DNA from: Reyranella sp.
GTDB lineage: Bacteria; Pseudomonadota; Alphaproteobacteria; Reyranellales; Reyranellaceae
Length of the DNA stretch: 64,000 bases
Assembly: GCA_019750135.1 (NCBI GenBank)
Contig: JAIEOV010000062.1
Location: 95,436-159,435, forward strand
Direction: 5' to 3'
In this document: piece after piece, positions 7,853 to 17,295 of the stretch
Layout: every line of letters starts with the position of its first letter
Numbering within the stretch: the first letter of the stretch is position 1
Notes under the pieces: model-generated
The model's input: the letters and a program-made list of their open reading frames with translations, nothing else
The model's database searches: none
What the model was told of the DNA's origin: nothing
Program-made: the position numbers and the translations under genes

Positions 7853-8743
7853 TTACCCTTTGACCTTGCGGCCCAGCATCGATTCGTAGACACGCAGCAC
7901 GGAGGTGCTGTCGTCGGGACCGAAGCCCATGCCCTTGGCGAGGCGCTGCAAGTTGTGCGTCGAGGCGCCCTGGTACAACGGCACGCCGAGCTCGTCGCCG
8001 AGCTCGAGCGCGAGATGCAGGTCCTTGTAGGCGAGATCCAGCGCGAAGGACGGCGGCGAGTACTTGCCGGGCAGCGCGCGCAAGGTGAAGTTCTTGATGG
8101 CGTTGGAGTTGCCGCTCGAAGTCGAGATCACGTGCAGCAGCTTGTCGGGATCGAGGCCATAGCTCGTGCCCAGCATCATGCCTTCGACCAGGGCGGACAT
8201 GTTGCAGAACGACAACATGTTGTTCACCAGCTTGGCCACCGTACCGCTGCCCAGCCCGCCCATGTGGATGACGTTGGCGCTGAACGACTGCAGCACCGGC
8301 AGGGCGTCGTCGAACACCTTCTTGTCGCCGCCCACCATGATGGCGATGGTCGCGGCTTCGGCGCCGGTCGTGCCGCCGCTCACCGGCGCGTCGAGCATGG
8401 CGATGCCCTTGGCCGCCATCGCCGCGCCGACCTTCTTCACCATCGACGGCGCGTTGGTGCTGAGGTCGATGTAGGTCTGGCCCTTGCTGATGTTGGCTAG
8501 GATGCCGCCGTCGCCCAGGGTCACCGCCTCGACGTCCTTGGGCATGGGCAGCGAGGTCAGCACGAGGTCGGCGCCCTTGGTCACGTCCGCGATCGACTTG
8601 GCGGCCGTGCCGCCGAGATCTGTGCACGCCTTCACCGCCGCGGCGTTCAGGTCGAACACCGTCACCTGGTGATTGCTGCGCTTGATGATGTTGCGGCACA
8701 TGGGCCCGCCCATGTTGCCAACGCCAATGAAACCGACTTTCAC
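7853..8743 (-). CDS. 3-hydroxyisobutyrate dehydrogenase family oxidoreductase
   Basis: A 296-aa beta-hydroxyacid dehydrogenase. It has an N-terminal NAD(P)-binding GFIGVGNMGGPM, the substrate loop DAPVSGGTTGAEAATIAIMV and the catalytic Lys in GSGTVAKLVNNM. The start is a GTG at 8743, preceded by GGAGGG at good spacing. This is the last gene of a minus-strand run 14035-7853 whose genes are mostly less than 85 bases apart. It may oxidise a 3-hydroxyacid such as tartronate semialdehyde or 3-hydroxyisobutyrate; sequence alone does not decide. Confidence 0.88.
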   Translation of the reverse strand: MKVGFIGVGNMGGPMCRNIIKRSNHQVTVFDLNAAAVKACTDLGGTAAKSIADVTKGADLVLTSLPMPKDVEAVTLGDGGILANISKGQTYIDLSTNAPSMVKKVGAAMAAKGIAMLDAPVSGGTTGAEAATIAIMVGGDKKVFDDALPVLQSFSANVIHMGGLGSGTVAKLVNNMLSFCNMSALVEGMMLGTSYGLDPDKLLHVISTSSGNSNAIKNFTLRALPGKYSPPSFALDLAYKDLHLALELGDELGVPLYQGASTHNLQRLAKGMGFGPDDSTSVLRVYESMLGRKVKG

Positions 8744-8760
8744 TCTTCCCTCCCCGACCC

Positions 8761-9681
8761 TCAGCGAACCTTGAGTACCAGCTTGCCCTTGAAGTGCCGC
8801 GCCGCGCTGACGGCGAGCGCCTCGCGCGCCTTGGCCAGCTCGTAGAGCGTCACGTGCTGCGGCCGGATTGCGCCTTTGGCGTAGAGCTCGGCGATTCGCT
8901 CCATGTACTTGCGCTCGCGCGGCACGGCCGGCCTGAGCGCCGTCACGTCGCTGCGCTCGGGCTTGGGCGCCGTCGGGCCGGAGGCGATGAAGGTCGCGCG
9001 CCCACCGGGCTTGAGCACGGCGAAGGAGCGCGTGGCGACATCGCCGCCCACGGTCTCGAACACCGCGTCGCAATCCTTGACCTCCTTGGTGAAGTCGGTG
9101 GTGCTGTAGTCGATCACGTGATCGGCGCCCAGGCTGCGCACATAATCGACATTGCCGGTGCTGCAGGTGCTGATGACGCCCGCGCCGATATGCTTGGCGA
9201 GCTGGATGGCGAAGGCCGCGACGCCACCGGCGCCGCCCTGGATCAGGATCGTCTCGCCGGCCTTGAGCTGCAGCGAGTTCTCGATAGCGCAGATCGCCGT
9301 GAGGCCGGTCAGCGCCATGGCCGCGGCGTCGACATGCGCCAGGTCCGCCGGCTTCCTGGCGACGACATTGGCGCCGACGGCGATCTTCTCGCAGTAGGTG
9401 CCGTCGCGGCCGGTCTCGAGCACGCCGAACACCTCGTCGCCGACCTTGAGATCGGTGACGCCCTTGCCGACGGCGCTGACCTTGCCGGAGAAATCGCGGC
9501 CCAGGATCAGCGGGAACTTGGTCTGCTTGTATTCGCCCAGGGCGACCTTGGGATCGGCGCCGTTGATGCTCGCCGCCACGGTGTCGACGACGACCTGTCC
9601 CGGCCCGGCGACGGGATCGGGCAGGTCGCCATAGGTCAGGACCTCGGGTCCGCCGAACTTTTCGATGAATGCTGCCTTCAT
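8761..9681 (-). CDS. NADPH:quinone reductase-like zinc-independent MDR oxidoreductase
   Basis: A 306-aa medium-chain dehydrogenase/reductase of the quinone oxidoreductase type. The catalytic domain has GRDFSGKVSAVGKGVTDLKV and the nucleotide-binding motif is LIQGGAGGVAAFAIQLAKH. The structural-zinc cysteine cluster of alcohol dehydrogenases is absent. GAGGGGAGAA lies just before the ATG. It is 17 bases upstream of the 3-hydroxyisobutyrate-dehydrogenase-like gene and 10 bases downstream of the deacylase-like gene, so the three are likely co-transcribed. Confidence 0.88.
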   Translation of the reverse strand: MKAAFIEKFGGPEVLTYGDLPDPVAGPGQVVVDTVAASINGADPKVALGEYKQTKFPLILGRDFSGKVSAVGKGVTDLKVGDEVFGVLETGRDGTYCEKIAVGANVVARKPADLAHVDAAAMALTGLTAICAIENSLQLKAGETILIQGGAGGVAAFAIQLAKHIGAGVISTCSTGNVDYVRSLGADHVIDYSTTDFTKEVKDCDAVFETVGGDVATRSFAVLKPGGRATFIASGPTAPKPERSDVTALRPAVPRERKYMERIAELYAKGAIRPQHVTLYELAKAREALAVSAARHFKGKLVLKVR

Positions 9682-9691
9682 TGTTCTCCCC

Positions 9692-11398
9692 TCATTCAGG
9701 TGCGCCGCGGACCAGGCGTCCCGGCAATGCCGCCGTCGCCTCGCCCTGGCGATAGACGACCTCGCCCGACACGATGGTGGCGTCGAAGCCGTCGGTGCGC
9801 TGGACCAGCCGCTTGCCGCCGGCCGGCAGGTCGTAGACGACCTCGGGCGCGCGCAGGCGCATATTGTCGTAGTCCAGCACGTTGATGTCGGCCTTCAGGC
9901 CGACCTTCAACAGCCCCCGGTCGTTGAGCCCGATCGCCGCGGCATTGTCGTGGCTGAGCCGCTTGATTCCCCACGCCACCGGGAACAACGAGCCGCGCCC
10001 GCGATCGCGCGTCCAATGGGTCAGCGTGTAGCTGGTGGCGGTGGCGTCGCACATGATGCCGACATGCGCCCCGCCGTCGCCCAGGCCGATCAGCGTGTTG
10101 GGCGAGCCGATCATCTCGCCGACCACGTCGAGGTTGCCCGCAGCGAAGTTCGTCACCGGCAGGTACAGCATCTCCCGGCCGTCGCGCTCCAGCAGCAGGT
10201 CGTAGGCGACCTCCTCCGGCGCCCGACCTTCGCGCGCAGCGCGGGCGGCGATGCTCTTGTCGGGCGTGGGCTCGTAGTCCGGCGGATCGCCGAACGGGAA
10301 CATGCGATCCCAGCGATCGACCCGGCGCTCTTTGCCGCCTCCTTCGAACGCCTCCCGCATGATGCGTGCCCGGAACTCCGGGCTGCGCAGCAGGGCCAGG
10401 CGCTCGGCGAACGGCAGATGGGCAATCGCCTTGTAGGACGGCCGGCCCATGAACGGGTTCTGCGACAGCTCGAACCCCAGAAGTACGCTGGTCGGTCGCG
10501 AGCGCACCTGGGCGGTGATCTGGAGCCCCTCGGCGTTGGCCTCGTCGATCTCGGCCTTGAGCGTGCGCCAACCGTCGGGTCGGACATGGCTCTGCAGCAT
10601 GGAGATGGTGACCGGCCGGCCAGACTCCTTTGCCAGCCGACGGAACAGCCCGATCTCGCCCGCCTGGTCCTCGAAGTCCGACACGATCTGCAGCCAGCCC
10701 GCGCCCTCGGCGCGCATGGCATGGGCGATCGCGGTCAGCTCGGCCTCCTCGGCGCGCAGGGTCGGGATGCTGCGGCCGTCGGCGGCGCGATGGTTCAGCG
10801 TGCGCGACGTCGAGAAGCCGAGCGCGCCGGCGCGCAGGCCTTCGGCGGCAATCTCCGCCATGCGCCGCCGGTCGGCCTCGGTCGCGGGCTCGCGGTTGGC
10901 GCCGCGCTCGCCCATCACATAGACGCGCACGGCGGCGTGCGGCACCTGGGCCGCGACATCGACGTCGTAGCGCCGGGCCGCGATGGCATCGAGATAGTCG
11001 GGGAAGCTGTGCCAGTTCCAGGGCAGGCCCGCCGTCATCACGACCTCGGGAATGTCCTCCACGCCCTCCATGAGGTTGATCAGCATGTCGTGCTGGTTTT
11101 CGTGGCAGGGCGCGAAACCCACGCCGCAATTGCCCAGCAGCACGGTCGTGGCGCCGTTCCACGACGAGGGCGACAGCCGCTCGCTCCAGGTTACCTGTGC
11201 GTCGTAGTGCGTGTGCACGTCGACGAAGCCCGGCGTCACAAGCTTGCCGCGTGCGTCGATCTCCTCGCTGCCCTTGGGGATGACGCCACCGATCGCCGTG
11301 ATCTTGCCGTCGGAGATGGCGAGATCGGCCTCATAAGGATCGCCGCCGGTGCCGTCGACGATGGTGCCGCCGCGAATCACCAGACTGGGAGAGGACAT
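9692..11398 (-). CDS. N-acyl-D-amino-acid deacylase family amidohydrolase
   Basis: A 568-aa amidohydrolase of the D-aminoacylase/dihydroorotase-like class. It opens with a beta-sandwich strand (LVIRGGTIVDGTGGD) followed by GFVDVHTHYDAQVTW with the HxH metal pair. LLGNCGVGFAP carries the Cys that is a metal ligand in D-aminoacylases. GLGDGGAHVG near the C-terminus is the metal-Asp region. The ATG at 11398 has GGAG at good spacing; the longer frame to 11446 lacks a ribosome-binding site. It would hydrolyse an N-acyl or cyclic amide compound; the exact substrate is unknown. Confidence 0.85.
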   Translation of the reverse strand: MSSPSLVIRGGTIVDGTGGDPYEADLAISDGKITAIGGVIPKGSEEIDARGKLVTPGFVDVHTHYDAQVTWSERLSPSSWNGATTVLLGNCGVGFAPCHENQHDMLINLMEGVEDIPEVVMTAGLPWNWHSFPDYLDAIAARRYDVDVAAQVPHAAVRVYVMGERGANREPATEADRRRMAEIAAEGLRAGALGFSTSRTLNHRAADGRSIPTLRAEEAELTAIAHAMRAEGAGWLQIVSDFEDQAGEIGLFRRLAKESGRPVTISMLQSHVRPDGWRTLKAEIDEANAEGLQITAQVRSRPTSVLLGFELSQNPFMGRPSYKAIAHLPFAERLALLRSPEFRARIMREAFEGGGKERRVDRWDRMFPFGDPPDYEPTPDKSIAARAAREGRAPEEVAYDLLLERDGREMLYLPVTNFAAGNLDVVGEMIGSPNTLIGLGDGGAHVGIMCDATATSYTLTHWTRDRGRGSLFPVAWGIKRLSHDNAAAIGLNDRGLLKVGLKADINVLDYDNMRLRAPEVVYDLPAGGKRLVQRTDGFDATIVSGEVVYRQGEATAALPGRLVRGAPE

Positions 11399-11480
11399 GA
11401 ACAAGCTCCGATTGAGTGGCCGGCATCGTATCGGCAGAAAATCCACCGGAACAACGTCGACAGGACATGGCTGCGTCCCA

Positions 11481-12491
11481 TCATGCCCAGCGGGCGAAGC
11501 ATAGACCGGTGCCCGTGCCCGCGGGCGTGCGATAGCCCGGACAATAGGTCACCCAGCGCAGGTCGAGATGCTCGAGCGCGCCGCCGGCGCAGATCCAGTT
11601 GCGGATCTCCGAGTTGCCCGAGTTGAGCCGTGCCCTCGGCAACGCCTGCAAGGCGTCGGCATCTTTTTCCCTGAGTGCGCGGACAACCTCGCGGTCGAGC
11701 TGCTCATCGATAGTGAAATGGCTGAGCCCACCCGACGCGACGACGCCGACCCGCAGGCTCCCGGGATAGCTCTCGATCGCCTCCCGGATCGCCTGGCCAA
11801 GCCGGTAGCAACGCCGCGGCGACGGCTGGTTGGGTGGGTAATAGGTGTTGAGCACCACCGGCACGACCGGAACCGCCTCCGCCATCAGCCGGCGATGGAC
11901 AAAGCCGAAGGCGTGACCCTCGCCCTCCCCAGCCGGCAGCGCATTGGCTGCTGAAACGTCGAACTCGCGGTCGATCAGCGCGCCGATCAGGTGGTTGGCG
12001 AGCCCGGCATGAACCGGATAGTGCCGCGTCTCGCTCTCCTCATAATAGCGCGCGGCGGCGCGCTGCATCCAGTTGGGCCGCCGCGGCCCGTCGACATGCG
12101 AGCCGGCGCTTACGCCCGTCCGGTTCGGCACGTTGGCGATCGTGTCGCCGCGATAGACCAGGACGGCCGGCATGTTGTCATCACCGTACATCTCCTTGTG
12201 GTCGTCGCCGACCACGATCACCGCATCGAGCCGCGCATCGCCCAAGCCTTCGCGCAGCCGGTCGAGGGCCGCCATCGCCTCGCCATGCCGCCGCGTATGC
12301 TTGTCGGGCGTGATCTCGGCCTGCATCGAGGCCGGCGCCTTCACCAGCAGCTCGTCGTAGGTCGCGGCCCTTCCGTCCGGATGCTGGTGGGGGCGATGCC
12401 GGTCGACCTGCTCGAACAGGGGCCATTCCTCGGCCGTCATGTTGAGCATCGGCGTGTGCGAGGTGCCGGCGCCGAAGACGATGCTGGCCAT
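11481..12491 (-). CDS. LigB-type extradiol (class III) dioxygenase family protein
   Basis: A 336-aa protein of the LigB/protocatechuate 4,5-dioxygenase beta-subunit superfamily. The N-terminal GAGTSHTPML carries the first iron-ligand His. VIVVGDDHKEMYGDDN is the family's acidic/His segment and VASGGLSHFTID has the conserved catalytic-region His. Such enzymes use Fe(II) and O2 to open catecholic rings, and some members act on non-catechol substrates. It is 20 bases downstream of the acyl-CoA ligase. No separate LigA-like alpha subunit is seen, so it acts alone or with a partner encoded elsewhere. Confidence 0.82.
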   Translation of the reverse strand: MASIVFGAGTSHTPMLNMTAEEWPLFEQVDRHRPHQHPDGRAATYDELLVKAPASMQAEITPDKHTRRHGEAMAALDRLREGLGDARLDAVIVVGDDHKEMYGDDNMPAVLVYRGDTIANVPNRTGVSAGSHVDGPRRPNWMQRAAARYYEESETRHYPVHAGLANHLIGALIDREFDVSAANALPAGEGEGHAFGFVHRRLMAEAVPVVPVVLNTYYPPNQPSPRRCYRLGQAIREAIESYPGSLRVGVVASGGLSHFTIDEQLDREVVRALREKDADALQALPRARLNSGNSEIRNWICAGGALEHLDLRWVTYCPGYRTPAGTGTGLCFARWA

Positions 12492-12511
12492 GCGCGTTTC
12501 CTCCCGACCTT

Positions 12512-14035
12512 TCAGGTGCGCGGAAGCTGGTGCTTCAGCACCTTGCCGGTCGCATTATGCGGCAGCTCGCCGATGAAACGCACCTCCTTCGGCACCTTGT
12601 AGCGGGCGAGCTGGCTGCCGCAGTGCTCGATCACCGCGGCCTCGTCGAGATTGGCGCCGCTCTTCAGCACCACGAAGGCGCGGCCGACCTCGCCCCATTT
12701 CTCGTGCGGCACGCCGACCACGGCGTTCTCCAGCACGCCGTCGAGCTGGTAGATCACGTTCTCGACCTCGACCGGATAGACGTTCTCGCCGCCCGAGATG
12801 AACATGTCCTTCCAGCGATCGACGATATAGAAGTAGCCGTCGTCGTCCTGGCGCGCCGCGTCGCCGGTGTGGAACCAGCCGTCCTCGGTGAACGAAGTCT
12901 TGTTGGCTTCGGGCCGGTTCCAGTAGCCCGGCGTCACGGTCGGCCCCTTGATCATCAGCTCGCCGGTCTCGCCGCGCTTCATCTCGTTGCCGTCGGGATC
13001 GCAGATCTTCAGCCGCACATAGAGCGGCGGCAGGCCCGACGAGCCGACCTTGCTCAAGGCCATGTCGCCCGACAGCAGCAGGCCGATCGGGCCGGTCTCG
13101 GTCATGCCCCAGCACTGCTGCAGCTTGATGCCCTTGCGGCCGTACGCCTCGATCAGGGACAGCGGCGCCGCGGCGCCGCCGACGCCGAGCGACACGATGT
13201 GCGAGAGGTCGGCCTCGGCGAAGCCCGGCTCCTGCGCCAGCATCAGGAAGTTGGTCGGCACGCCCAGCGCATGGCTGAGGCCGAGCGTCTTGTCGCTCAG
13301 CAGCCGCAGGAACTGCGCCGGATCGAAGCTGCGCATGACGACATTGCAGCCGCCGGTGTGGAAGGTCGGGTTGGCGTAGACGTTCAGCCCGCCGGTATGG
13401 AAGGTCGGCAGGAACACCAGGTTCCGGCTGTGCGCCGTCAGTCCCACCATCACGGCCGACTGGACGGCGTTGAAGATGCACATCTGGTAGGTGATCTGCG
13501 CGCCCTTCGGCCGGCCGGTCGTGCCCGAGGTGTACATGATGGTCCAGATGTCGGCGAGGTCGCGCGCCGGCGGATCGATCGTGCCGGTCGCGGCCGCCAG
13601 TCCCGCTTCGTAGACGCTGGCCTTGCCATTGGCGATGTCGGCGGTGTGCGCAACGCCGGCCAGCGTCGCCACCTGCGATGCTGCATCGGCGAACTCCTCG
13701 CCATGGATCAGGACGACCGGCCCCGCATCCTTGCAGATGAACTCGAGCTCGGGCACGGCCAGGCGCCAGTTCAGGGGCAGGAAGATCGCCCCCAGCCGCC
13801 TGCAGGCGAACTGAAGCTCGAAGACGTCGGTGTCATTCATGCTGAGAACGGCCACGCGGTCGCCCTGGCCGACACCGAAGGCGCGGCCGAGCCACAGCGC
13901 GGCGCGCGTGATGCGCTCGTCGAACTGGGCGTAGGTGAAGCGCCGGCCGGACGCCAGGTCATACGCCGCCTCCGACCGCGGTGCGAAGCGTGCGTGATAA
14001 GCGATCCAGTCCTCGGCCGGAATGCCCGACGTCAT
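12512..14035 (-). CDS. AMP-dependent acyl-CoA synthetase/ligase (ANL family)
   Basis: A 507-aa ANL-superfamily ligase that activates a carboxylic acid as acyl-AMP and then acyl-CoA. The P-loop-like TIMYTSGTTGRPKGAQ, the A5 motif QQCWGMTETGP, the hinge region GWFHTGDAARQDDDGYFYI and the catalytic Lys in ATGKVLKHQ near the C-terminus are all present. The ATG at 14035 (MTSGIPAEDW) is chosen; a purine-rich AGGAGCAGGGG precedes it. It is the first gene of the minus-strand catabolic run and diverges from the ABC binding-protein gene at 14199. Confidence 0.9.
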   Translation of the reverse strand: MTSGIPAEDWIAYHARFAPRSEAAYDLASGRRFTYAQFDERITRAALWLGRAFGVGQGDRVAVLSMNDTDVFELQFACRRLGAIFLPLNWRLAVPELEFICKDAGPVVLIHGEEFADAASQVATLAGVAHTADIANGKASVYEAGLAAATGTIDPPARDLADIWTIMYTSGTTGRPKGAQITYQMCIFNAVQSAVMVGLTAHSRNLVFLPTFHTGGLNVYANPTFHTGGCNVVMRSFDPAQFLRLLSDKTLGLSHALGVPTNFLMLAQEPGFAEADLSHIVSLGVGGAAAPLSLIEAYGRKGIKLQQCWGMTETGPIGLLLSGDMALSKVGSSGLPPLYVRLKICDPDGNEMKRGETGELMIKGPTVTPGYWNRPEANKTSFTEDGWFHTGDAARQDDDGYFYIVDRWKDMFISGGENVYPVEVENVIYQLDGVLENAVVGVPHEKWGEVGRAFVVLKSGANLDEAAVIEHCGSQLARYKVPKEVRFIGELPHNATGKVLKHQLPRT

Positions 14036-14130
14036 GCGTTTCCCCTGCTCCTTATGTGGATCGAGCTTCCGACCCGTGCCGGCTTTTGTCCATCGCCGCT
14101 GCCTTTTACGCACTGCACATCAAAAGTGTC

Positions 14131-14160
14131 TTGGTGCACGCCAAATCCCTCCGCTATGCT
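14131..14160 (+). promoter_or_regulatory. Possible sigma-70 promoter of the binding-protein operon
   Basis: TTGGTG (14131-14136) and TATGCT (14155-14160) are separated by 18 bases and lie 39 bases before the ATG at 14199. They match the consensus only partly. An inverted repeat TGCAC-N15-GTGCA (14114-14138) overlaps the -35 and could be an operator. Confidence 0.25.
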
Positions 14161-14198
14161 CCGCCCGCTATAAGCAAAGCAAAAGGGAGGACTTCGCC

Positions 14199-15488
14199 AT
14201 GGCGTTGAGTTCCCGTAAGTCTCGTCGAGACGTCCTTAAGCTTACCGCGTACAGCACTGCCGGCGCCCTGTTAGGCGCCCCCGCCGTAAAAGCCCAGACG
14301 AAGAGTCTGACGATGATGCACGAGAGTTCGTTCGTGCCGCCGTACGACGCCTTCTTCAAGAACAAGCTCGCGACCGCCTACGAGAAAGAAAAGGGCATCA
14401 AGGTGAACTACGAGGTGGTGAGCGTCGGCAGTTTGCTGACCCGCGTCACCACCGCGGCCGAGAACGCGTCCGGTCCCGACATGACCGCGATCGGCTTCAA
14501 CTGGGCTTTCCTGTTCGACGACAAGTTCCTCGATGTCAGCGACATCGCCGCCGAGATCGGCAAGGAAAGCGGCGGCTGGTACGAATCGGCGCAGGAATCG
14601 GTCGTGGTCAACGGCACGTGGAAGGCCATCCCGTTCGGCAATATCGGCCAGCTGATGAACTGGCGCACCGACTGGTTCAAGCAGGCGGGCTACGACAAGT
14701 TCCCCGACACCTGGGACGAGCTCCTGGAGGCCGGCATCAAGCTCAAGAAGGCGGGCCATCCGTTCGGCTTCGAACTCGGCCACGGCTTCGGCGACAATCA
14801 CGGCTGGCTCTATCCCCTGCTGTGGTCCTACGGTGCGCGCGAGGTCGAGGCCGACGGCAAGACCATCGTCATCGATTCCGACGAGACGGCGCGCGCGGTC
14901 GATTTCTGTCGCCGCTTCTACAAGGAGACCATGGTCGAGGACTGCCTCGGCTGGACCGACGTGAACAACAACAAGGCGTTCCTGTCGGAGCAGATCTCCT
15001 GCACCAACAACGCCGAATCGATCCTGTGGGCGGCCAAGAAGGACTTCCCCGACATGGCCAAGGTGATCGACCAGTCGGAGAACCCCAAGGGGCCGAAGGG
15101 TCGCTTCCACATGCTGAACCCGCTCTGTCATTCGATCTTCACCCACACCAAGGACCAGAAGGCCGCGAAGGACTTCCTGCGTTGGGTGATGGCGCCGGCG
15201 CAGTGCGGGCCCTGGCTCGACATCGCCGTCACCTACTACCAGCCCTTCCTGCACAAGTACGACGATGCGCCGATGTGGAAGGTCGAGCCGCGCAACCTGC
15301 CCTATCGCGATGCGCTCAAGACCGCGCATCTGCCGGGCTGGCCCGCGCCGCTCAGCCGGGCGCAGTCGGAGAGCGTGGCGAAGTTCGTCGTCGTCGACAT
15401 GTTCGCCAAGGCCTGCGCCGGCAAGTCGACCAAGGAAGTCATCGCCGACGCCCAGTCGCAGCTGAAGCAGATCTACAGGGCGACCTAG
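14199..15488 (+). CDS. Extracellular solute-binding protein (family 1, carbohydrate ABC type), Tat-exported
   Basis: A 429-aa periplasmic binding protein. The N-terminus has a twin-arginine signal (SRRDVLKLT, then a hydrophobic stretch ending APAVKAQ), indicating Tat export of a folded protein. The mature part has the layout of family-1 sugar-type binding proteins (GNIGQLMNWRTDWFKQAGY; PDTWDELLEAGIKLK). GGGAGG precedes the ATG. It is followed by two MalFG-type permeases; no ATPase is encoded in the window. Given the catabolic genes opposite, the ligand need not be a sugar. Confidence 0.88.
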   Translation: MALSSRKSRRDVLKLTAYSTAGALLGAPAVKAQTKSLTMMHESSFVPPYDAFFKNKLATAYEKEKGIKVNYEVVSVGSLLTRVTTAAENASGPDMTAIGFNWAFLFDDKFLDVSDIAAEIGKESGGWYESAQESVVVNGTWKAIPFGNIGQLMNWRTDWFKQAGYDKFPDTWDELLEAGIKLKKAGHPFGFELGHGFGDNHGWLYPLLWSYGAREVEADGKTIVIDSDETARAVDFCRRFYKETMVEDCLGWTDVNNNKAFLSEQISCTNNAESILWAAKKDFPDMAKVIDQSENPKGPKGRFHMLNPLCHSIFTHTKDQKAAKDFLRWVMAPAQCGPWLDIAVTYYQPFLHKYDDAPMWKVEPRNLPYRDALKTAHLPGWPAPLSRAQSESVAKFVVVDMFAKACAGKSTKEVIADAQSQLKQIYRAT

Positions 15489-15506
15489 GCGCCAAGGGGC
15501 AGTTGG

Positions 15507-16436
15507 ATGACGGTCGTGACAGCGCCGGCGCTCGTGCGCCGGCGCCCGCCCTTCTCGTTGAGACGCTGGGTGGAGCGCGAGAGCGTCTTCAGCTGGCTGA
15601 TGGTCGCGTTGCCGGTGGCCTTCCTGGTGGCGCTGGTCGGCTATCCGTTCTTCTACGGCATCTGGATCAGCCTGCAGGACCGGCCGGTGGCCAAGCCCGG
15701 CGAATTCGTCGGGCTGGCGAACTTCATCCATGCCTGGCACGACCCGGTGTTCCGGCAGGTCGCGGTCAACACGCTCTTCTATACGGCGGCCGCGACGCTC
15801 TTGAAGATGGTGGGCGGGCTGGGACTCGCCCTGGTGATGAATCAGGACTTCCGCTTCAAGAACCTGACGCGCGCTCTTCTGCTTCTGCCCTTCATCGTGC
15901 CGACGGTGCTGTCGACCATCGCTTGGCAGTGGATCCTCGATCCCGCCTTCAGCGTCGTGAACTGGACATTGAAGGCGCTGGACATCGCCGACCCGGGCCC
16001 GAGCTGGCTCGGTAATCCGCACCTCGCGATGTTCTCGCTGGTCATCGTCAATACCTGGCGCGGCCTGCCGTTCTACGCCATCACCCTGCTGGCCGGGCTA
16101 CAAACCATCCCGCCCGACCTCTACGAGGCCGCGACTATCGACGGTGCCGGCCGCTGGGGCCGCTTCCGCTACGTCACCCTGCCGTTGCTGATGCCGATCA
16201 TCTTCATCGTCACCATGTTCTCGGTGATCTTCACCTTCGCCGACTTCCAGCTGATCTACGTGCTGACGCGCGGCGGCCCGGCCAACGCCACCCATGTCTT
16301 CGCCACCTACGCCTTCGACATCGCCATGGGCGCCGGCCAGTTCGGCCAGGGTGCCGCGATCGCCCTTTCCATGGTCCCGCCGCTCGCCCTGATCATCCTC
16401 GCCATGGCGATCTACATGCGCCCGAGCAAGTCATGA
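15507..16436 (+). CDS. Carbohydrate-type ABC transporter permease (MalF/UgpA-like)
   Basis: A 309-aa inner-membrane permease with six predicted membrane segments. The coupling loop is YEAATIDGAGRWGRFRYVTL followed by PLLMPII, the EAA motif of the MalF group. It lies 18 bases after the binding protein and 10 before the second permease, so the three form one operon. It forms a heterodimer with the next product. Confidence 0.92.
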   Translation: MTVVTAPALVRRRPPFSLRRWVERESVFSWLMVALPVAFLVALVGYPFFYGIWISLQDRPVAKPGEFVGLANFIHAWHDPVFRQVAVNTLFYTAAATLLKMVGGLGLALVMNQDFRFKNLTRALLLLPFIVPTVLSTIAWQWILDPAFSVVNWTLKALDIADPGPSWLGNPHLAMFSLVIVNTWRGLPFYAITLLAGLQTIPPDLYEAATIDGAGRWGRFRYVTLPLLMPIIFIVTMFSVIFTFADFQLIYVLTRGGPANATHVFATYAFDIAMGAGQFGQGAAIALSMVPPLALIILAMAIYMRPSKS

Positions 16437-16446
16437 AAGGCTCGCC

Positions 16447-17295
16447 ATGACCGTCGATCGGCGCGGCTGGCGGGTGCGGCTGCTGACGCTGTGGCTGCCG
16501 CTCGGCGTGTCGCTGTTCTTCGCGCTCTTCCCCTTCTACTGGATGGCGATCACCTCGCTGAAGTCGAACCAGGAGCTCTACAGCCGCAAGGTCATGCCGC
16601 TGATCGTGCATAACCCGACCTTGAAGCACTATGTCGACCTGCTCACCGAGACGAGCTTCCTCGAATGGACCTGGAACACCTTCCTGGTGGCCGTGGTGTC
16701 GACGGCGATCTCCCTGATCCTGGGCGCGATGCTGGCCTATCCGCTGGCGCGCATGCGCTTCGCCGGCGCGGCGCTGGTCTCCTTCGCCGTCGCCGCAACC
16801 TACCTAGTGCCGCAGCCGCTGCTGTTCGTGCCCCTGGCCGATCTCATCAACCGCCTAGGCCTCGGCGATACGCTGACTTCTGTGATGCTCACCTACCCGA
16901 CCCTGCTGATCCCGTTCTGCGCCTGGCTGCTGATGGGCTATTTCCGCACCGTTCCCGTAGAGCTCGAGGACGCCGCCCGCATCGACGGCGCGAGCCGCCT
17001 GCAGACCCTGGTCAAGATCGTCCTGCCCTTGTGCGGCCCAGGTTTCATCTCCGCCGGCATCTTCGCGTTCACCCTGGCGCAGAACGAGTTCCTCTACGCC
17101 CTGATCTTCCTCACCAAGACCGAGGTCCGCACCGTCCCGGTCGGCGCCATTGCCGAGCTGGTGCGCGGCGACGTCTTCTACTGGGGCCAGCTCATGGCGG
17201 CGGCGCTATTAGGCTCGATCCCGGTGGCGATCATCTATTCCTTCTTCGTCGAACACTACGTCGCGGGATTGACGGCAGGCTCGGTCAAGGGCTGA
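16447..17295 (+). CDS. Carbohydrate-type ABC transporter permease (MalG/UgpE-like)
   Basis: A 282-aa permease, second half of the channel. The EAA loop reads ELEDAARIDGASRLQTLVKI. The C-terminus AGLTAGSVKG is the usual MalG-type ending. That 3' end (17261-17301) recurs imperfectly at 18941-18981 after the catalase/cytochrome genes. No ATP-binding subunit follows, so a shared ATPase encoded elsewhere must energise the system. Confidence 0.92.
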   Translation: MTVDRRGWRVRLLTLWLPLGVSLFFALFPFYWMAITSLKSNQELYSRKVMPLIVHNPTLKHYVDLLTETSFLEWTWNTFLVAVVSTAISLILGAMLAYPLARMRFAGAALVSFAVAATYLVPQPLLFVPLADLINRLGLGDTLTSVMLTYPTLLIPFCAWLLMGYFRTVPVELEDAARIDGASRLQTLVKIVLPLCGPGFISAGIFAFTLAQNEFLYALIFLTKTEVRTVPVGAIAELVRGDVFYWGQLMAAALLGSIPVAIIYSFFVEHYVAGLTAGSVKG

